A program made the translations under genes and the position numbers. The notes under the pieces are model-generated. The model worked only from the letters and a program-made list of their open reading frames with translations, was not told where the DNA came from and ran no database searches. Shown in pieces: positions 44,351 to 55,704 of a DNA stretch of 64,000 nucleotides. This stretch comes from Augochlora pura (lineage: Eukaryota; Arthropoda; Insecta; Hymenoptera; Halictidae). The stretch covers positions 8,802,244 to 8,866,243 of the forward strand of contig NC_135778.1 of assembly GCF_028453695.1 (NCBI RefSeq). Direction: 5' to 3'. The number at the start of each line of letters is the position of its first letter. The stretch's first letter is position 1.

Positions 44351-44354
44351 TTAA

Positions 44355-44613
44355 CCCTTTGCGCTCCGAATTTTATTCCAATTTCGTTACCAGCTCCCAA
44401 CGCTTTTAAAAGTATTTTATTTGATATTTATTTTAACTAAAAATAAGGCAATTTAAATAAATAAAGGATGAAACAAATTCACTTTAACACCGGTTTCATT
44501 TACACTATTGTCATATTTTGAAATTTTTAAAATTATGATATCTTTAACCTCGACATCTATTTACTTGATCATGAAATAATGTCGAGTCACACCCGACATA
44601 GGAGTGCAAAGGG
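44355..44613. mobile_element. piggyBac-like MITE, both ends intact
   Basis: TTAA at 44351-44354 and 44614-44617. The left end CCCTTTGCGCTCC and right end (reverse complement CCCTTTGCACTCC) agree at 12 of 13 positions. 259 bp, AT-rich interior, no coding. Confidence 0.82.
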
Positions 44614-45091
44614 TTAAAGTTGTGGATAGGCAGGATGCGAGACGATCGATCACCGAATATTATACTTATATTTTAAAAGCAGCAGCTACGTACGAAACAA
44701 CGTTGCGCGCGGTCAACGAAATTCTGATTCGAGCTTCGTCGCTCCGCTAAAACGTGCAGGTGATAAACCCCTCCGCCAGGATTTTACAAAAATAGAGGGC
44801 ACTGGACCGACCAATTAGACAGACTTATCGAGTGGGGGGTGGTTCGGCAGCCTAACGCCGAAAAACCGTGACGTTGACAACGATGTCCGCTGTATCCCTT
44901 GGAAATTGCGGGAAATAAAATTGCCGAGCCCCCATGGTGCTCTATACGGGTTTAGGTCGCGTCGATCGCCATTGCGGACGGTACGACCACGCTGACCTTC
45001 TCAGGTATGTCATCCGGTACTCTTCAGCCGTACCAGTGCCGTAAACTAATGAAGTCGTTGAATGAACACTGAAAAACCGATTGTCAATAAT

Positions 45092-45460
45092 GGCATCGAC
45101 CAAATCGGCCGTAGCCTAAACTCGAATGGAAAGACGGGACGGTACGATCATATAAAGCGTGACATAACCTTAACCCTCTGCACTCCAGGCCATTTTAAGC
45201 CTAGATCTAAAATCAAGCGAATCATAAAACTGTTACAGTTTTAACAATCTTTTAAATAGAAGAGTCTTTCACCCTTTTGCGCTATAATAACGAGTCAGAC
45301 TCGTGTTACAGACTTCATGCAAGATCTACTAAATATGAAGATTATTAATTTCTTGTGAATCAAAAGCAAATTGAATTCTTCTCTTATCGAAGTCTAGAAA
45401 CCAAATTGACCGTAGCCTAAACTCGAACGGAAAGACGGGACGGTACGATCATAGAACGTG
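45092..45460. repeat. ~60-bp direct repeat flanking MITE fragments
   Basis: 'gccgtagcctaaactcgaat' and 'ggaaagacgggacggtacga' with 'tcata' occur at about 45098-45155 and again at about 45405-45457 with a few changes. Between them lie a TTAA-MITE left end (CCCTCTGCACTCC from 45174) and a second fragment (ccttttgcgctataataacg from about 45271). The arrangement suggests duplication around transposon debris. Confidence 0.65.
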
Positions 45461-46270
45461 TCTTAACAGCTCGCATATTTGCATAAAGATCTATCTGTAA
45501 TTCACACTGGTTGTTCCCGGCCGTATCGTTGCCACGACGAGCACAATTCCCAGAGACACGCAGGAGGCATGAATTAGCGGAACGGTGCGGCGGCGATACG
45601 GGAAAAACCGCGTCGACGTGGATTTACGGCGGGGAATGGCACGGGCAGATTGAGATCTTCCCGTGAAAATCGAAGTGTCGGCGGTAGACCTCCCGTTAGA
45701 ATGCCGCGAGGAGGCGGTGATTTCAATGATTAATCCGGCAATCATGGCCGCGAGAGCTACGAAATCCCCCGTCGGACAAAAGTCGGTGCACTCGGCCGCC
45801 GCCGCCGCCGCGCAGGCCCTCGGTCATGGAAACATAGTAAACACATAGTTTCCGGCAATTGAGTCATTAATCGGTAATGATGGTAATAACATTACTGAAT
45901 CGCCTCGCTCGCCGGGCTTTGATGGTTATTGAATAGAGTCGGCGGCCTTACCCGTGCTGCGACTATCTCGCAGCGCGAAGGCGAAACAAGGCTCGCTCGC
46001 TCGCTCAGCGCGGATCGCCGACGCGGCCTCGCCGCCGCGCGTTCACGATCGCGGAGGACTAAACGCGCCAGATGGGCCGATTTACCGAGCCGGTATTAAA
46101 CGTTCGGCACGATCGTTACCCCGCTCATGGGAGACACGAATTTCTCGGATGGTCGGGCTCCGCGGTGAGAACAGACGTCGCGGACACTTCACGGCGCGGA
46201 TTCTTGACGCGCCCGGGGACGTTGCGATCGTCGAGGATGGAGCACTGTGATCTAGGCTAGAATCGAGTAT
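45461..46270. other. Unannotated GC-rich stretch
   Basis: Short ORFs on both strands; a (GCC)n patch near 45798-45815. No gene recognised. Confidence 0.42.
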
Positions 46271-46279
46271 TTTTTAAGC

Positions 46280-46565
46280 GAGTATTAGTAAATTGAGGAT
46301 TTCAAAAGGAAATGATACGAAATTAAAGATTTCAGTATTAAGTAATTCAAAATTAAGGATTTCAAAATTAAGGATTTGAAAACCAAGTATTTCAGAATCA
46401 AGTAATTCAAAATTAAGTATTTCAAAATTTAGTAATTCAAAATTAAGTTTTTTTCGAAATTATGTATTTTAAAATCAAATAATTCAAAATTGAGGATTTC
46501 AAAATTAAGTAATTCAAAATCAAGTATTTTAATATTAAGCATTGCAAAACGAAGCATTGCAAAAT
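46280..46565. repeat. ~15-bp minisatellite (aattaagtatttcaa)
   Basis: About 18 irregular units of aattaagtatttcaa, aattcaaaattaag and variants. Unit length is variable. Confidence 0.8.
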
Positions 46566-46905
46566 GGATCTTTTATCCTTGAGTGACTCACGTTCATTTT
46601 GCAAGGGTTAAGGAATTAATTAAAGAAGGTGGCATCAAGGAATTGTCGAACAGTCTATCGCAGAAACTATAAAAAGGCACAGTAAATTCTCTTTAATTAT
46701 AACATTATAAATTTTAATACATGTTTTTATGTCATAATAAAAGGACAATGGCTAGTGAAAATAGACGCCTTATTAGCAAAAAATCTACTCAATTGATCGG
46801 CGAATAATTTTCTCTCACAATACCATGTATATTTGTAGCGTTCTGTCTCAGGATAATAGATAGACGCATTCGTTTCTGAATAGGAGAAAGTGAAGCAGCT
46901 GGATG
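46566..46905. other. Unannotated AT-rich spacer
   Basis: No ORF of note; one 'gcaagggttaa' resembles an isolated MITE end at about 46601. Confidence 0.4.
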
Positions 46906-46909
46906 TTAA

Positions 46910-47225
46910 CCCCTTGCACTCGAGTGATGAGTCTGAGTCACCGCTAAAATTGTTCTATCACGTTCCGAGATAATTTTAATATTATCAAAGTACAGATTTA
47001 AAAGATCGATAAACCCGCAACTGTTGTCCGAGTCGCAACGCTTCGTTTCGCGTGCATAAAATGCACTTTGACGTGCATAATTATTTATTTCAAATAATTA
47101 CTTCGGATTATTTAATTACTGTTTGACATGATTATTTTAGATTACTTAATTATCGTTTGATATAATTATTTTATATTTACCAAGCATTTTAGTTATAAAT
47201 ATAAATATTTTTCGAGTGCAAAGGG
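46910..47225. mobile_element. piggyBac-like MITE, right target site mutated
   Basis: TTAA (46906-46909), left end CCCCTTGCACTCGAGTGATG, right end CGAGTGCAAAGGG followed by TGAG instead of TTAA. Internal 'caccgctaaaattgttctat' and 'cacgttccgagataatttt' match 15879-16123. 316 bp. Confidence 0.72.
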
Positions 47226-47285
47226 TGAGCACTGAGTCTACATTTATCAGTAAAAATGGTCTGTTCTTCATTATAAGACAATTAA

Positions 47286-47640
47286 CCCTTTATTTACTAT
47301 TCTCTATTATCTATTAATGAGATAAAAATATTAGCTCGTACCGGTGCAAGCTCCAATATTATTATATAATTCTTTAAATACTGAACGTTTTTCGCGATGA
47401 ATAAAATAAATCAAATAAAAATAGAAACTGTAGTTTATCATTCAGCTACTACGAGCTCCATTATTATTATTATTATATAATTTATAAAATATTAGCTAAA
47501 ATATACCTTTCGAAATTAATAAAATCAATCAATGAAAAATCTAATAGATAAGACAGATGAAATAAATATCGTCTAACGCTAATATTACAAAAATACAAAA
47601 GTATTACTAGATTTAGTTACCCTATAATAACAAAAATGAA
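47286..47640. mobile_element. Diverged TTAA-type element
   Basis: TTAA (47282-47285) then CCCTTTATTTACTATTC. The interior 'caatattattatataattct', 'ttaaatactgaacgtttttcg' and 'cgatgaataaaat' resembles the TTAACACTTTA family (39139). An internal second copy of the same block follows (about 47460-47545), so it may be a dimer. The right end is unclear. Confidence 0.35.
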
Positions 47641-47854
47641 GACTATCTCATCCGAAGCGATCTAAGAAACGTCTCCGTTCATATCTCCTCTGTTAAACAT
47701 TTCCCAGAGTGGTACGCGATGGAGAGTGTGGCCCGAGATGGTTCGGATGCTTCGCGGCGGCTCGAAATAAATAAAAGGGTCGCGTCAATTTTCCCGGGAT
47801 CGATTAAGTGGTCAAGCGACAGGAAGAAAGATAAGGATAAAAAGAGGAAGATAA

Positions 47855-47890
47855 AGATAAATAGAGAGAGAGAGAGAGAGAGAGAGAGAT
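47855..47890. repeat. (GA)n microsatellite
   Basis: About 15 uninterrupted GA units following agataaataga. Confidence 0.9.
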
Positions 47891-47899
47891 ATATAGTTC

Positions 47900-48600
47900 G
47901 CGAAGGGTTGAGGGATATCGTGGCAGTCGAATAGATCGTCGCGATTGTACGCGGTTGCATATCTCGCGTGCACTTTCGTCATCGGCGTGCCCCCACACGA
48001 GCGAGCCCGAGACGCGGGCGCGCGCGCGCGCACGGTCTCGCTCGGAGCAAAAGCGAAGAAAACGCTTGGTATCCGGGGAATGCCGGCTATGTAGGAGCGG
48101 CCGTTGCCTGGCCAGGACACGCGAGGATCCTCTTAACCGAGGAGCCCATTCCTCCGGTAACCGAACAAGGACGCCGCTCCGCGCCGCTGTTCGCCGCTGG
48201 TTCGCCGCGCCTCGGCAGAAATGAATTCGACGATGCTCTCGGTTCGAGTAGAGCTTCGCCCGCGAAGATTGTTGATCTTCCCGGGGCTGAAGATCGCGGC
48301 TGAAGATCGCGGCCGATGATCTTCGGGCCGAAGAACGCGCGAGGAGCCGCAAGAAGAGACGGCGGCGGCGGCGGTGGTGCCTCTCGGAGTCGGCTGCATT
48401 CTTCGAGACTAGAGAGTCGAGAAAATCCCGCGTTATCTGGCCCCGCGCGCGAGCAACGAAGTTCACCGACAGCGGCCATCACTCTTCCCGGCCCCGTTCG
48501 GCTCGGGACCTCGAAAGGAGTTCCGCTTTTTCGGGCCGCGCGGGTTCATGCGCCCCGGACCCGGCTACTCCTTGCGCTTCTCTTGCTTCTCCTGTTTCCG
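47900..48600. other. Unannotated CpG-rich block
   Basis: CpG-dense with (GC)n near 48018-48031, (GGC)n near 48361-48375 and a duplicated 'gctgaagatcgcgg' at about 48283 and 48299. Overlapping ORFs reach 220 codons in reverse (47804-48466) and 129 forward, all Arg/Ser/Pro-rich. Composition-driven ORFs are the simplest reading. Confidence 0.45.
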
Positions 48601-48605
48601 ATTCG

Positions 48606-48732
48606 ATCCGCCGTGTCTCTTTTCACTCCTCTCCTCTCCTCTCCTCTCTCCTCTCGTCTCGTATCGCCTCTCTCGGGCCCTGCGATTATTCCTCGCAGAG
48701 AATAAAAGAGAGAGAGAGAGAGAGAGAAACAG
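48606..48732. repeat. (CTCCT)n then (GA)n tracts
   Basis: ctcctctcctctcctctcct at 48616-48655, then a GA run at about 48706-48727. A pyrimidine and a purine tract about 50 bases apart, able in principle to pair. Confidence 0.8.
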
Positions 48733-48734
48733 AG

Positions 48735-49088
48735 ATGCCGGCAGATAACGTTTTACTCTTTTCATCGATTCGTACGATACATATCTGCGGTGATAAATGA
48801 ACCGCCGCTATCGCATTTACTTCTTCATCGACCGACCATAATTGCCCGTGCTACCAGATCTGGCCGGCGATTATGTAACCCGGTGTTTTCAGGAATCACG
48901 GTGAACCGAGAGATCCGCGGACGAGCGAACAAGCGGTTTCCGTATGATTTGCTTTCGTTCGACTACCACGAAGATTCACCGGGTCTATCTGCCTCGATCT
49001 CGACCAGAGATCATACTATTCGGCCGAAGTTTCTCCCGCGAACACTGTTCTCGATCGCCGACCTAGATTGGTTCATTAGCTGGAGTCC
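48735..49088. other. Unannotated spacer
   Basis: A 100-codon forward ORF (48790-49092) without a recognised domain; otherwise nothing. Confidence 0.4.
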
Positions 49089-49092
49089 TTAA

Positions 49093-49369
49093 CCCTTTCG
49101 CTGTGGCAGGTTCGCCCGTCGAAATACCGTCACTAAACGAAGCGACATTTTCATGCTTGAAGTTTATTGCGCAATGTTTTGACGTCGTTGCAACGTGGAA
49201 CAGTTTTAAGAAATTTTAAGAAGCTTTAAGAAGCGATTCATCCAATATGTTAATAAAGTTATCAGAAAATGTTCAGCCGACAACAAAAAATATTGTCATC
49301 GACTACAGATGGCACCTCGTATACACATCGTATCGATGCCGCATATATGCGGCGCTCGGCACGGAAGGG
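49093..49369. mobile_element. TTAA-flanked MITE, CCCTTTCG subfamily
   Basis: TTAA at 49089-49092 and 49370-49373. The left end is CCCTTTCGCTGTGGCAGG and the right end, reverse-complemented, CCCTTCCGTGCCGAG. 277 bp, non-coding. The left end resembles the partial copy at 5389. Confidence 0.68.
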
Positions 49370-49410
49370 TTAATAAATCGATTCGTTGACCGGCGGAATC
49401 TTCTATTTAA

Positions 49411-49653
49411 CCGTTTCGCGGCGGGTGCCGTGTATACAAGGTGATCCACGCAATTGTTACAAGTCATAACTCTAAAATAACAACTTTAAATTATTTACTT
49501 ATCTATTTATTTTAATTGATTCTTGTCACTTATACCAATAGTTTCACTATGTAACAATTTTTTAAATATAAACTTTGTTCCTTTAAAAATTATCTTGAGA
49601 CACGATAGAACAATTTTAGCGGTGCCTCAGAATCACCATTCGAGTGCAAAGGG
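49411..49653. mobile_element. piggyBac-like MITE in reverse orientation, left end diverged
   Basis: The right end CGAGTGCAAAGGG is followed by TTAT, and the adjoining 'cgatagaacaattttagcgg' and 'tgcctcagaatcaccatt' are the reverse complement of the left part of 15879-16123 and 46910-47225. The left boundary is probably TTAA at 49407-49410 followed by CCGTTTCGCGGCGGG, which is diverged. It lies 37 bases after the previous element. Confidence 0.6.
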
Positions 49654-49659
49654 TTATTT

Positions 49660-50014
49660 TATTTCGATAGCGAAGGAAAAATAAAACTATAAATATATTG
49701 GTGGCGAAGTATGGTTCACTCGCGCTTTCGCGAACGGCGACAAGGTATGGTTACTCACGCCGTCGCGAAAAGTGGCATAGTATGGTCGGTGTCTCACTGT
49801 TGCGAAAAATAGCGGAGAATAATACAGGTGAACCGTCGCCAAAAATAGCGAAGAACGGCACAGGTTTGCCGTCATGAAAGAATTAAAGATCAGCGTACTA
49901 CTAGTTTCGCTCGATCGTGCTAATTTTCCCGAGTTCACAACGCAAATTCCGTCCATGAACGGGGAAGTTTGACGATTCGTTAGCGTCCGGGAATTTCCGA
50001 AGATTTCCCGGCCG

Positions 50015-50015
<1 letters not shown>
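49660..50015. other. Unannotated stretch with short imperfect repeats
   Basis: A 'cgaaaaatagcg(g/a)agaa' motif is repeated at about 49803 and 49838, and 'gtatggtt' recurs near 49708 and 49746. No gene. Confidence 0.4.
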
Positions 50016-50069
<54 letters not shown>

Positions 50070-50070
50070 G

Positions 50071-50120
<50 letters not shown>
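50016..50120. repeat. (CA)n microsatellite, ~105 bases
   Basis: (AC)n with a short GCAC interruption near 50065-50076. It produces Cys/Val ORFs on the reverse strand. Z-DNA-prone and likely polymorphic. Confidence 0.97.
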
Positions 50121-50121
<1 letters not shown>

Positions 50122-50429
50122 TTTATTTAAAGGTTAAGCCCAGCCCAGTCTCTATATCGTGTGTCCGTCTTGTGTCTCCGACGAATTCTCTCTTGTAAGT
50201 ACGTCTGCACGGCTGCACGTCTGAACTCTTGTACGAAAGCAGCTGAATTATTTGCTCGCCGGTTGAGGAGCCGAGACAAGTGACGCCGCCATCGATACGC
50301 GGGGCTCGCCTCGTTCTTGGAAAGGAAAACGGCGGAGCGTGAAATTTCGCTGATATTTGATTCCGTGAAATGAGATTAGCGGTCTAAAATAAGAGTTAAG
50401 AATAAGATTGAGCAATGGATTAAAATGGG

Positions 50430-50990
50430 ACAAGTAGAACAAGATGTGAATGGCGGTCTAAAATTGAAATGATTGGCAGTTTAAAGTGAGATTAGTAGAC
50501 TAAAATAGGACTAGTAGTCCAAGATATGAATAGCGATTTAAAGTAGAATTGACTAGTAGTTTAAGATAGGATTAGTAGTTTAAAATGGGACTAGTAATCT
50601 AAAATATAAATAGCAGTCTAAAATAGATTTAGTTGTCATAATAGGACTAACTAATAGTCTAAAACAGAGCTGAACTAGTAGCCTGAAATACGTATAGCAG
50701 CCTAAAATAGGATTAGTAATCTAAGATAGAACTAGTAGACTAAAATAACACTGACTAGCAGTCTAAGAAAGGACTAGTCGCCTAAAATAAAACTGACTGG
50801 TAATCTAAAATAGGATTAGCAGTCTCAAATACTAATAGCAAACTAACAGCAGTCTATAATAAGCCTAACAGACCAAGACATAACTAACACAAGGCAACTA
50901 ACCTAATATCTGATGAATAGCAATCTGAAACACTAGCAGCCTCAGGTAAGTTTAGCTATCTAAAATAAAACTAGTAGTCCAAACCATGAA
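50430..50990. repeat. Degenerate array of agtagtctaaaatagga units
   Basis: More than 20 irregular units of about 18-30 bp built on 'actagtagtctaaaatagga', with half-units such as gattagtag and ctgactagtag. ACTAGT palindromes occur repeatedly. No constant period and no ORF. Confidence 0.75.
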
Positions 50991-50994
50991 CACC

Positions 50995-51700
50995 ACTTTA
51001 AAATGCAAACAGCAGTCGAAAATACGAACAGCAAAGGATTCGCAACGAAGTCGAACAATAGACGTAGACGGTGGTGCCTCCGCTTCCCAGGAACAGGCGA
51101 ATCCCCTTGGGTCGATCGAATATTTCCAAAGGCTCTCTGCGGGTACGGGTGGCGAACGCATTAGCAGCGGAGTAGCAAAGCTACGGTAAGCTGCACTTAA
51201 TTGGACAATACCGGGGATCTCTCCTTGGGCAGGAGAAGCCCGGGGTTCTAATTCCGATCCCGCGGAGGTGAAGACGCGAAGGAGCACATCCCGCCGAGCC
51301 AAGGGATCGGTTATCGAACGTCGGATGCTTCCAATTAGGACCCGGAGACCCGGCGAGACCCCGCGCTCGCGCGCGCGCGCGAGCGAGAATATTCGAATTT
51401 CTCCCTTTCCAAGTGGAACCGTGTTCCACTATCTGCGTAATAGCGCGAACGAGCGGAAAGGACGCGTCCAGCGAATCCAATATGGCGGATCGAATGACCA
51501 GGCCACGCGCGGACGGTGTCGTGTGACCTTAACACTTTCGAAGCCCGCTGGAAAAACGACCGCGCGGCAACGGCGACGGGATTCCTGGCGGCTTGAAAAT
51601 CTGATTGAGTAACATCGTCGCGTGGTACCGTCTCCTATTTCGTCGACGAACGCGTTGTTACGATTTTTGCTAATTTTCAAGACTGGGGTAAAAGTTCTCT
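50995..51700. other. Unannotated GC-rich stretch
   Basis: It holds a perfect 22-bp GC palindrome at 51364-51385 with a CG-alternating core. Overlapping two-strand ORFs of up to 116 codons are not recognised. Confidence 0.42.
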
Positions 51701-51776
51701 CTCGGTCCGTCGAGAGAGTTGGCTTTCCGGTTAGCAGACGCTGAATAAGAAACGAAGGTAGCCTGAGCAGGAATAG

Positions 51777-52149
51777 TTAGCCGAGGAGGACGTCGTTCTG
51801 ATAAGGCGCGCCGAGGTCGTAATCGTTGAAGCTGCGTGCACCAGATTGCGATTTACATTTAACGACGATCGTGGAACTTTGGCGGGGTCTTGTTTTAGAT
51901 GCCTCGTGGCTTCTGTGCAGACCGCTTTCTAGCAACGAACAGTTCTTCGGTGGTGGAGATGCTGGCGAGATGGGCTGCGGTATGAGCCGGATCATCCGGA
52001 GGGGACACGCCTGTCGAGAAAATACCGATGCAATCGGACACGCACGAGAGAGAAGACGAAACGGCGTGACCGGGTTTAAATGGCCCGCGATGTGTAACGT
52101 CATCCGCGGCCTGGCCTTGGGATTTCTGCGCGCAGGCGATCGCCGGCAC
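51777..52149 (-). CDS. Possible terminal exon or broken ORF (very weak)
   Basis: Two reverse-strand frames are open in succession: an 84-codon frame (52149-51895, ending SAQKPRGI) and a 108-codon frame (52103-51777, ending in SFNDYDLGAPYQNDVLLG). The last ~20 codons of the second show mostly G/C third bases and a plausible polar composition, unlike the Arg/Pro strings of other GC-rich ORFs here. No domain is recognised, no splice site is established, and the forward strand also has a 148-codon ORF, so chance is quite possible. Confidence 0.12.
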
Positions 52150-52270
52150 GCCGCGCGATCGAGAAACCCGAGGAATCTGGAATCGCGGACGCTGCCGATC
52201 CTGATCCCACGTGCGGCGGCGGACTCTAGGCGGTCTGGCCTCGATAATATTTTACTTTATGGTTCTAGTT

Positions 52271-52594
52271 AATTATCATGGAATGCCAATTATTTTATTT
52301 ACTCAAGTTAATTTTTAAGAACGAATTCAGACAGTTTTGAGAGAAGGGAGCATTATTATGCAAACTCAAATTCGCTATTGGACGATTTACGAAAATTATT
52401 AAGTTAAAGCATGGTTGTGTGAAAAAGAAAATATTATAATGGAATGCCAATTAGTTTATTTACTCAAGCAGATTTTTGAGAATTGATTTAGACAATTTTG
52501 AGAGAAGGGAGCATTATTATGCAAACTCAAATTCGCTATGGACGATTTACGAAAATGATTAATTTAATGCATGGTTGTGAGAAAAAGAAAATTG
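52271..52594. repeat. 161-bp tandem duplication
   Basis: 'atggaatgccaatta' starts at 52278 and again at 52439, exactly 161 bases apart. The copies then share nearly everything (tttatttactcaag, gacaattttgagagaaggga, gcattattatgcaaactcaa, attcgctat, acgaaaat.att, gcatggttgtg, gaaaaagaaaat). Few differences imply a fairly recent event. Confidence 0.92.
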
Positions 52595-52754
52595 ATATTT
52601 GACAGTGTTATTTATTTCGCGGTTATCTCGATTATTTGATGTTAATCATTTTCATAGTAGAATGAGATAATTTTTATTTCGTAGATTTCGATTAAGGAAG
52701 GATCAAATTTTGTTTTTATTCAGAAGTAATTTTGAGTAATTTTAGCCAACAAAA

Positions 52755-53106
52755 TGACGTCTTTAAGATGTCTTAAGAACGTCTTGAATGTCCTACGAAC
52801 GGCGTAGGAAAGTCTTTTATTATAAATTAAAACGTTTTTGAGGTGTTTTTACGATGTTCTTTGGACGTCTAAAAGACGTCTTATGAACGTTTTAAGCATG
52901 CTTTTTGGACTCATATAGACGTTTTCTGGACGTTTTAGGAACGTTTTATGGAGATCTTTGAGGCGATTTTTAGACGGCTTAAAAACGTCCCGAGTTAGAC
53001 ATCGTTTTAACATCTGAAAAGAGAAGTCTTAGAGTCGTTCATTTTAAGGCGTAAGACGTTCACGACTGAAACAGACGTAATGTGGACGTCTATAAGTCGT
53101 GCACTA
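52755..53106. repeat. GACGTC-palindrome dispersed repeat, copy 4 (expanded)
   Basis: Many 'aacgtcttgaatgtccta' and 'ggacgtctaaaagacgtctt' modules precede the core (gagtcgttcattttaaggcg, taagacgttcacgactgaaa, gtggacgtctataagtcgtg, cactac). It is the longest copy (~350 bp). Confidence 0.7.
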
Positions 53107-54620
53107 CGTATTGAGATATTTAATATCATGTCATATCATGTAAATATTATATTAATACTATATTAATGGAATATTACATCAATATTATATTAAATAATTA
53201 TTACATTAACACTATCTAATAAATTATACATAAACTCTTCGTCGGAACTCTAACTCGTTAAACATCAAACGCGTTAAACTCGTCGCTGAAAAAGACATAA
53301 AACTTTCCGAATATTTAAACCGAGACGGCCGCGCAAATGCAACGACGACAGTCTAGAATGACATTCTGCGAAACGTTCTGTTCCATTCTCTCCAACCGGT
53401 GTGCCCGCGTCCGCTATCTTGGCCAGCTCTCTTGCAACCGAAGCGACTCCGTAAACGCATAAACCGGCGTCGGTGGTGTCCCCTCCCCACCCCCCGGGGA
53501 ATGCAAGAGGTACGAAACACGTGGTCAGAAAAATCGTAGCGTTCGACCCAGAAACAGCGACGCGCGCGGCGATAACGTCAGTGGTGTGGTCCGGTTACGT
53601 AAGAATGTGTCGCTCGGCAGAAAAAAAATCAATGACAGATGTCGATTAGTAGAGACAGATGTATAGGACGCGGCGGCGTTACCAACCGGCCCTCCGTCCT
53701 CCCCCGTATTTAAACACCGACGGCCGCGCGCGCGATAGGACCGCGGCGTTCGGTGTCCCGAAACGCACACCACGCTCGTTTAACCGTGCCGTCAGCTCTC
53801 TTCTAAATACGAAACACTTGATCGCGCGCCGGAGTCCACGGCTGCCGGGCCGCCGCTCCGGTGGCTGTTACATTATCGCCGTAGGAATCGATGGTACCCG
53901 TATTTTCGCAGTCGAGCGCCGGCGAAGTGCCGGAACAATGGCGGAATGAAATAGCGCCGATGAACGGGAGCCTCGGCCCCGTTAATCGCGTCGAAAAGCT
54001 AGGCAGCCCACCGCCACGGCTCGAAACGCTAAATCGCGTTTCGAGGAGGGACATCTGCCCGTTGTGCTCGGGCCCGTTTCCCACACCGACACGCCCCGGC
54101 ATTATCGCCCGGCACCCAGCGAATTTGTAATTATCGTTGCGTACATTATCGCGCAATTACGCGGACCGAGCGACGCGACACCGATCGCCGCTCTTCCTAC
54201 GGTATTAAAGTCTACTTTCCGCTTATTCTTCTTCTTCTTCGTCTTCTCCTGCCGCTTCTAGATCAACCAGGCGGATAGACGAACGGGGAAAGATCGCAGC
54301 TGCCGTGAATCGTGACCGAATTTGCAAACAAGCAGAGTTCGGGGTAATTTTATTCGTATGGAAGGTTCAAATTCACATTCGACGTGGATGTGGGAGTATG
54401 TATTTTGGGGTGGGAAAGGTTCGAAGATTCGATAGGACCAGCGACTTGAGACATTCTGGACACGCGAACGACATCAGCGCACTGTAATAGTTGATTTTGG
54501 TACTTGTGGACAAGTGGTTTATAAAATGGAACGAAACCGCGTGGTTTTTAAATGTATTGTTTAATCGCGGTTTCTTCTTTTCTGTTGAGTTTAGTCACGT
54601 AACTGTCATGGTTTTTAGCG
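53107..54620. other. Unannotated; AT-rich, then CpG-rich to 54300, then AT-rich
   Basis: Two-strand ORFs of 79-117 codons between 53525 and 54261 are Arg/Pro-rich and unrecognised. A (TTC)n patch lies near 54223-54245. Confidence 0.42.
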
Positions 54621-54639
54621 ATATGGTTGTTATTTTATA

Positions 54640-54765
54640 TTTATTATAATTTTTATGGTGATTTTATATTTATTATAGTTTCTATATTTATTTTATATTT
54701 ATTATAGTTTCTATGGTTATTTTATATTTATTATAGTTTCTATGATTATTTTACATTTATTACAC
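54640..54765. repeat. ~29-bp AT minisatellite
   Basis: About four units of ttattttatatttattatag plus tttctatg. Confidence 0.82.
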
Positions 54766-55214
54766 TTTGCATAAACTATAACAAACGCCATACTCGTCAC
54801 ATAAATTAACAGCATTATTCCGAATCAAAAACTCATATAAAGTTTAAACAAACCGCCACCGTTTCCCGCAAAACGATATTATACGTCAGTCACGTTTCTG
54901 CCCGGGTAGTTCCGGCGTTAAAAAAACAAGTTCTACGAGCAAATGACACGGAACGTATAACGTAACCGGCGTTGCACCGCGAACGGCGGCCATTTTTGTT
55001 CCCGAACGTAATCTTTGCTGAAACAACTCGCCGTGTACGAATGCGCATATGGGGAGTCGGTGAAATTAAATCGGAGAACGGCCAGAGAGTGTTTTAACGA
55101 AATTGGTGTTTGGAGGTGTTGTAGATCCTCGATGTTCAGTTCCCGGATAGTTTCTCCCTGTACGGCGGAGTCTACCGTTTCTTTTATTCAGGGTAGAAAC
55201 CCTCGTTCGGAAGA

Positions 55215-55700
55215 GAAAGAGGTGGAGACAGAGAGAGAGAGAGAGAGAGAGAAACAGGGAGAGAGACAGAGAGAGAGAGGTAGAAACAGAGACAGAGAGG
55301 CAAAAGGGCAGAGACAGAGAGACAGAGATATAGACAGAGCCAGGCAGACAAAGGCACATAAAGACAGACAGAGACAGACAGAGACAGACAGAGACGGAGA
55401 CATACAAAGGCAGACAGAGCAGAGACAGACAGACAAAGACAGTCCAAAATAGACAAAGACATCGACAGAGACAGACAGAATCAGAGACATACAAAGGCAG
55501 ACGGAGATCCAAATAGACAGAGACAGACAAAGACAGAGTCAGAGGCAGAGACAGACAGAGATAGACAAAGACAAAAACAGACACAGAGACAGACAGTCAC
55601 AGAGATAGGGACAGAGACAAACATAGACAAAGACAGGCAGAGTCTGAGGCAGACAGAGACAGACAACGACACAGGGACAGGGCCAACAGACACAGAGAGA
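55215..55700. repeat. Long GACAGA-type purine-rich tract
   Basis: About 485 bases of agacagagacagacaaagac-type hexamer repeats. Several overlapping ORFs up to 172 codons in reverse (55066-55584) read Leu/Ser/Cys/Val strings and are by-products. Confidence 0.92.
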
Positions 55701-55704
55701 ATAA

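Noticed and set aside
49687..50121. Cys-Val repeat protein on the reverse strand
   Set aside because: Translation of the (CA)n microsatellite.
51826..52272. 148-codon forward ORF overlapping the weak reverse exon candidate
   Set aside because: Arg-rich with no domain; it ends in AT-rich sequence shortly before the 161-bp duplication and looks like a composition-driven ORF.
55066..55584. 172-codon reverse ORF rich in Cys, Leu, Ser and Val resembling a membrane protein
   Set aside because: It is a translation of the GACAGA repeat tract.
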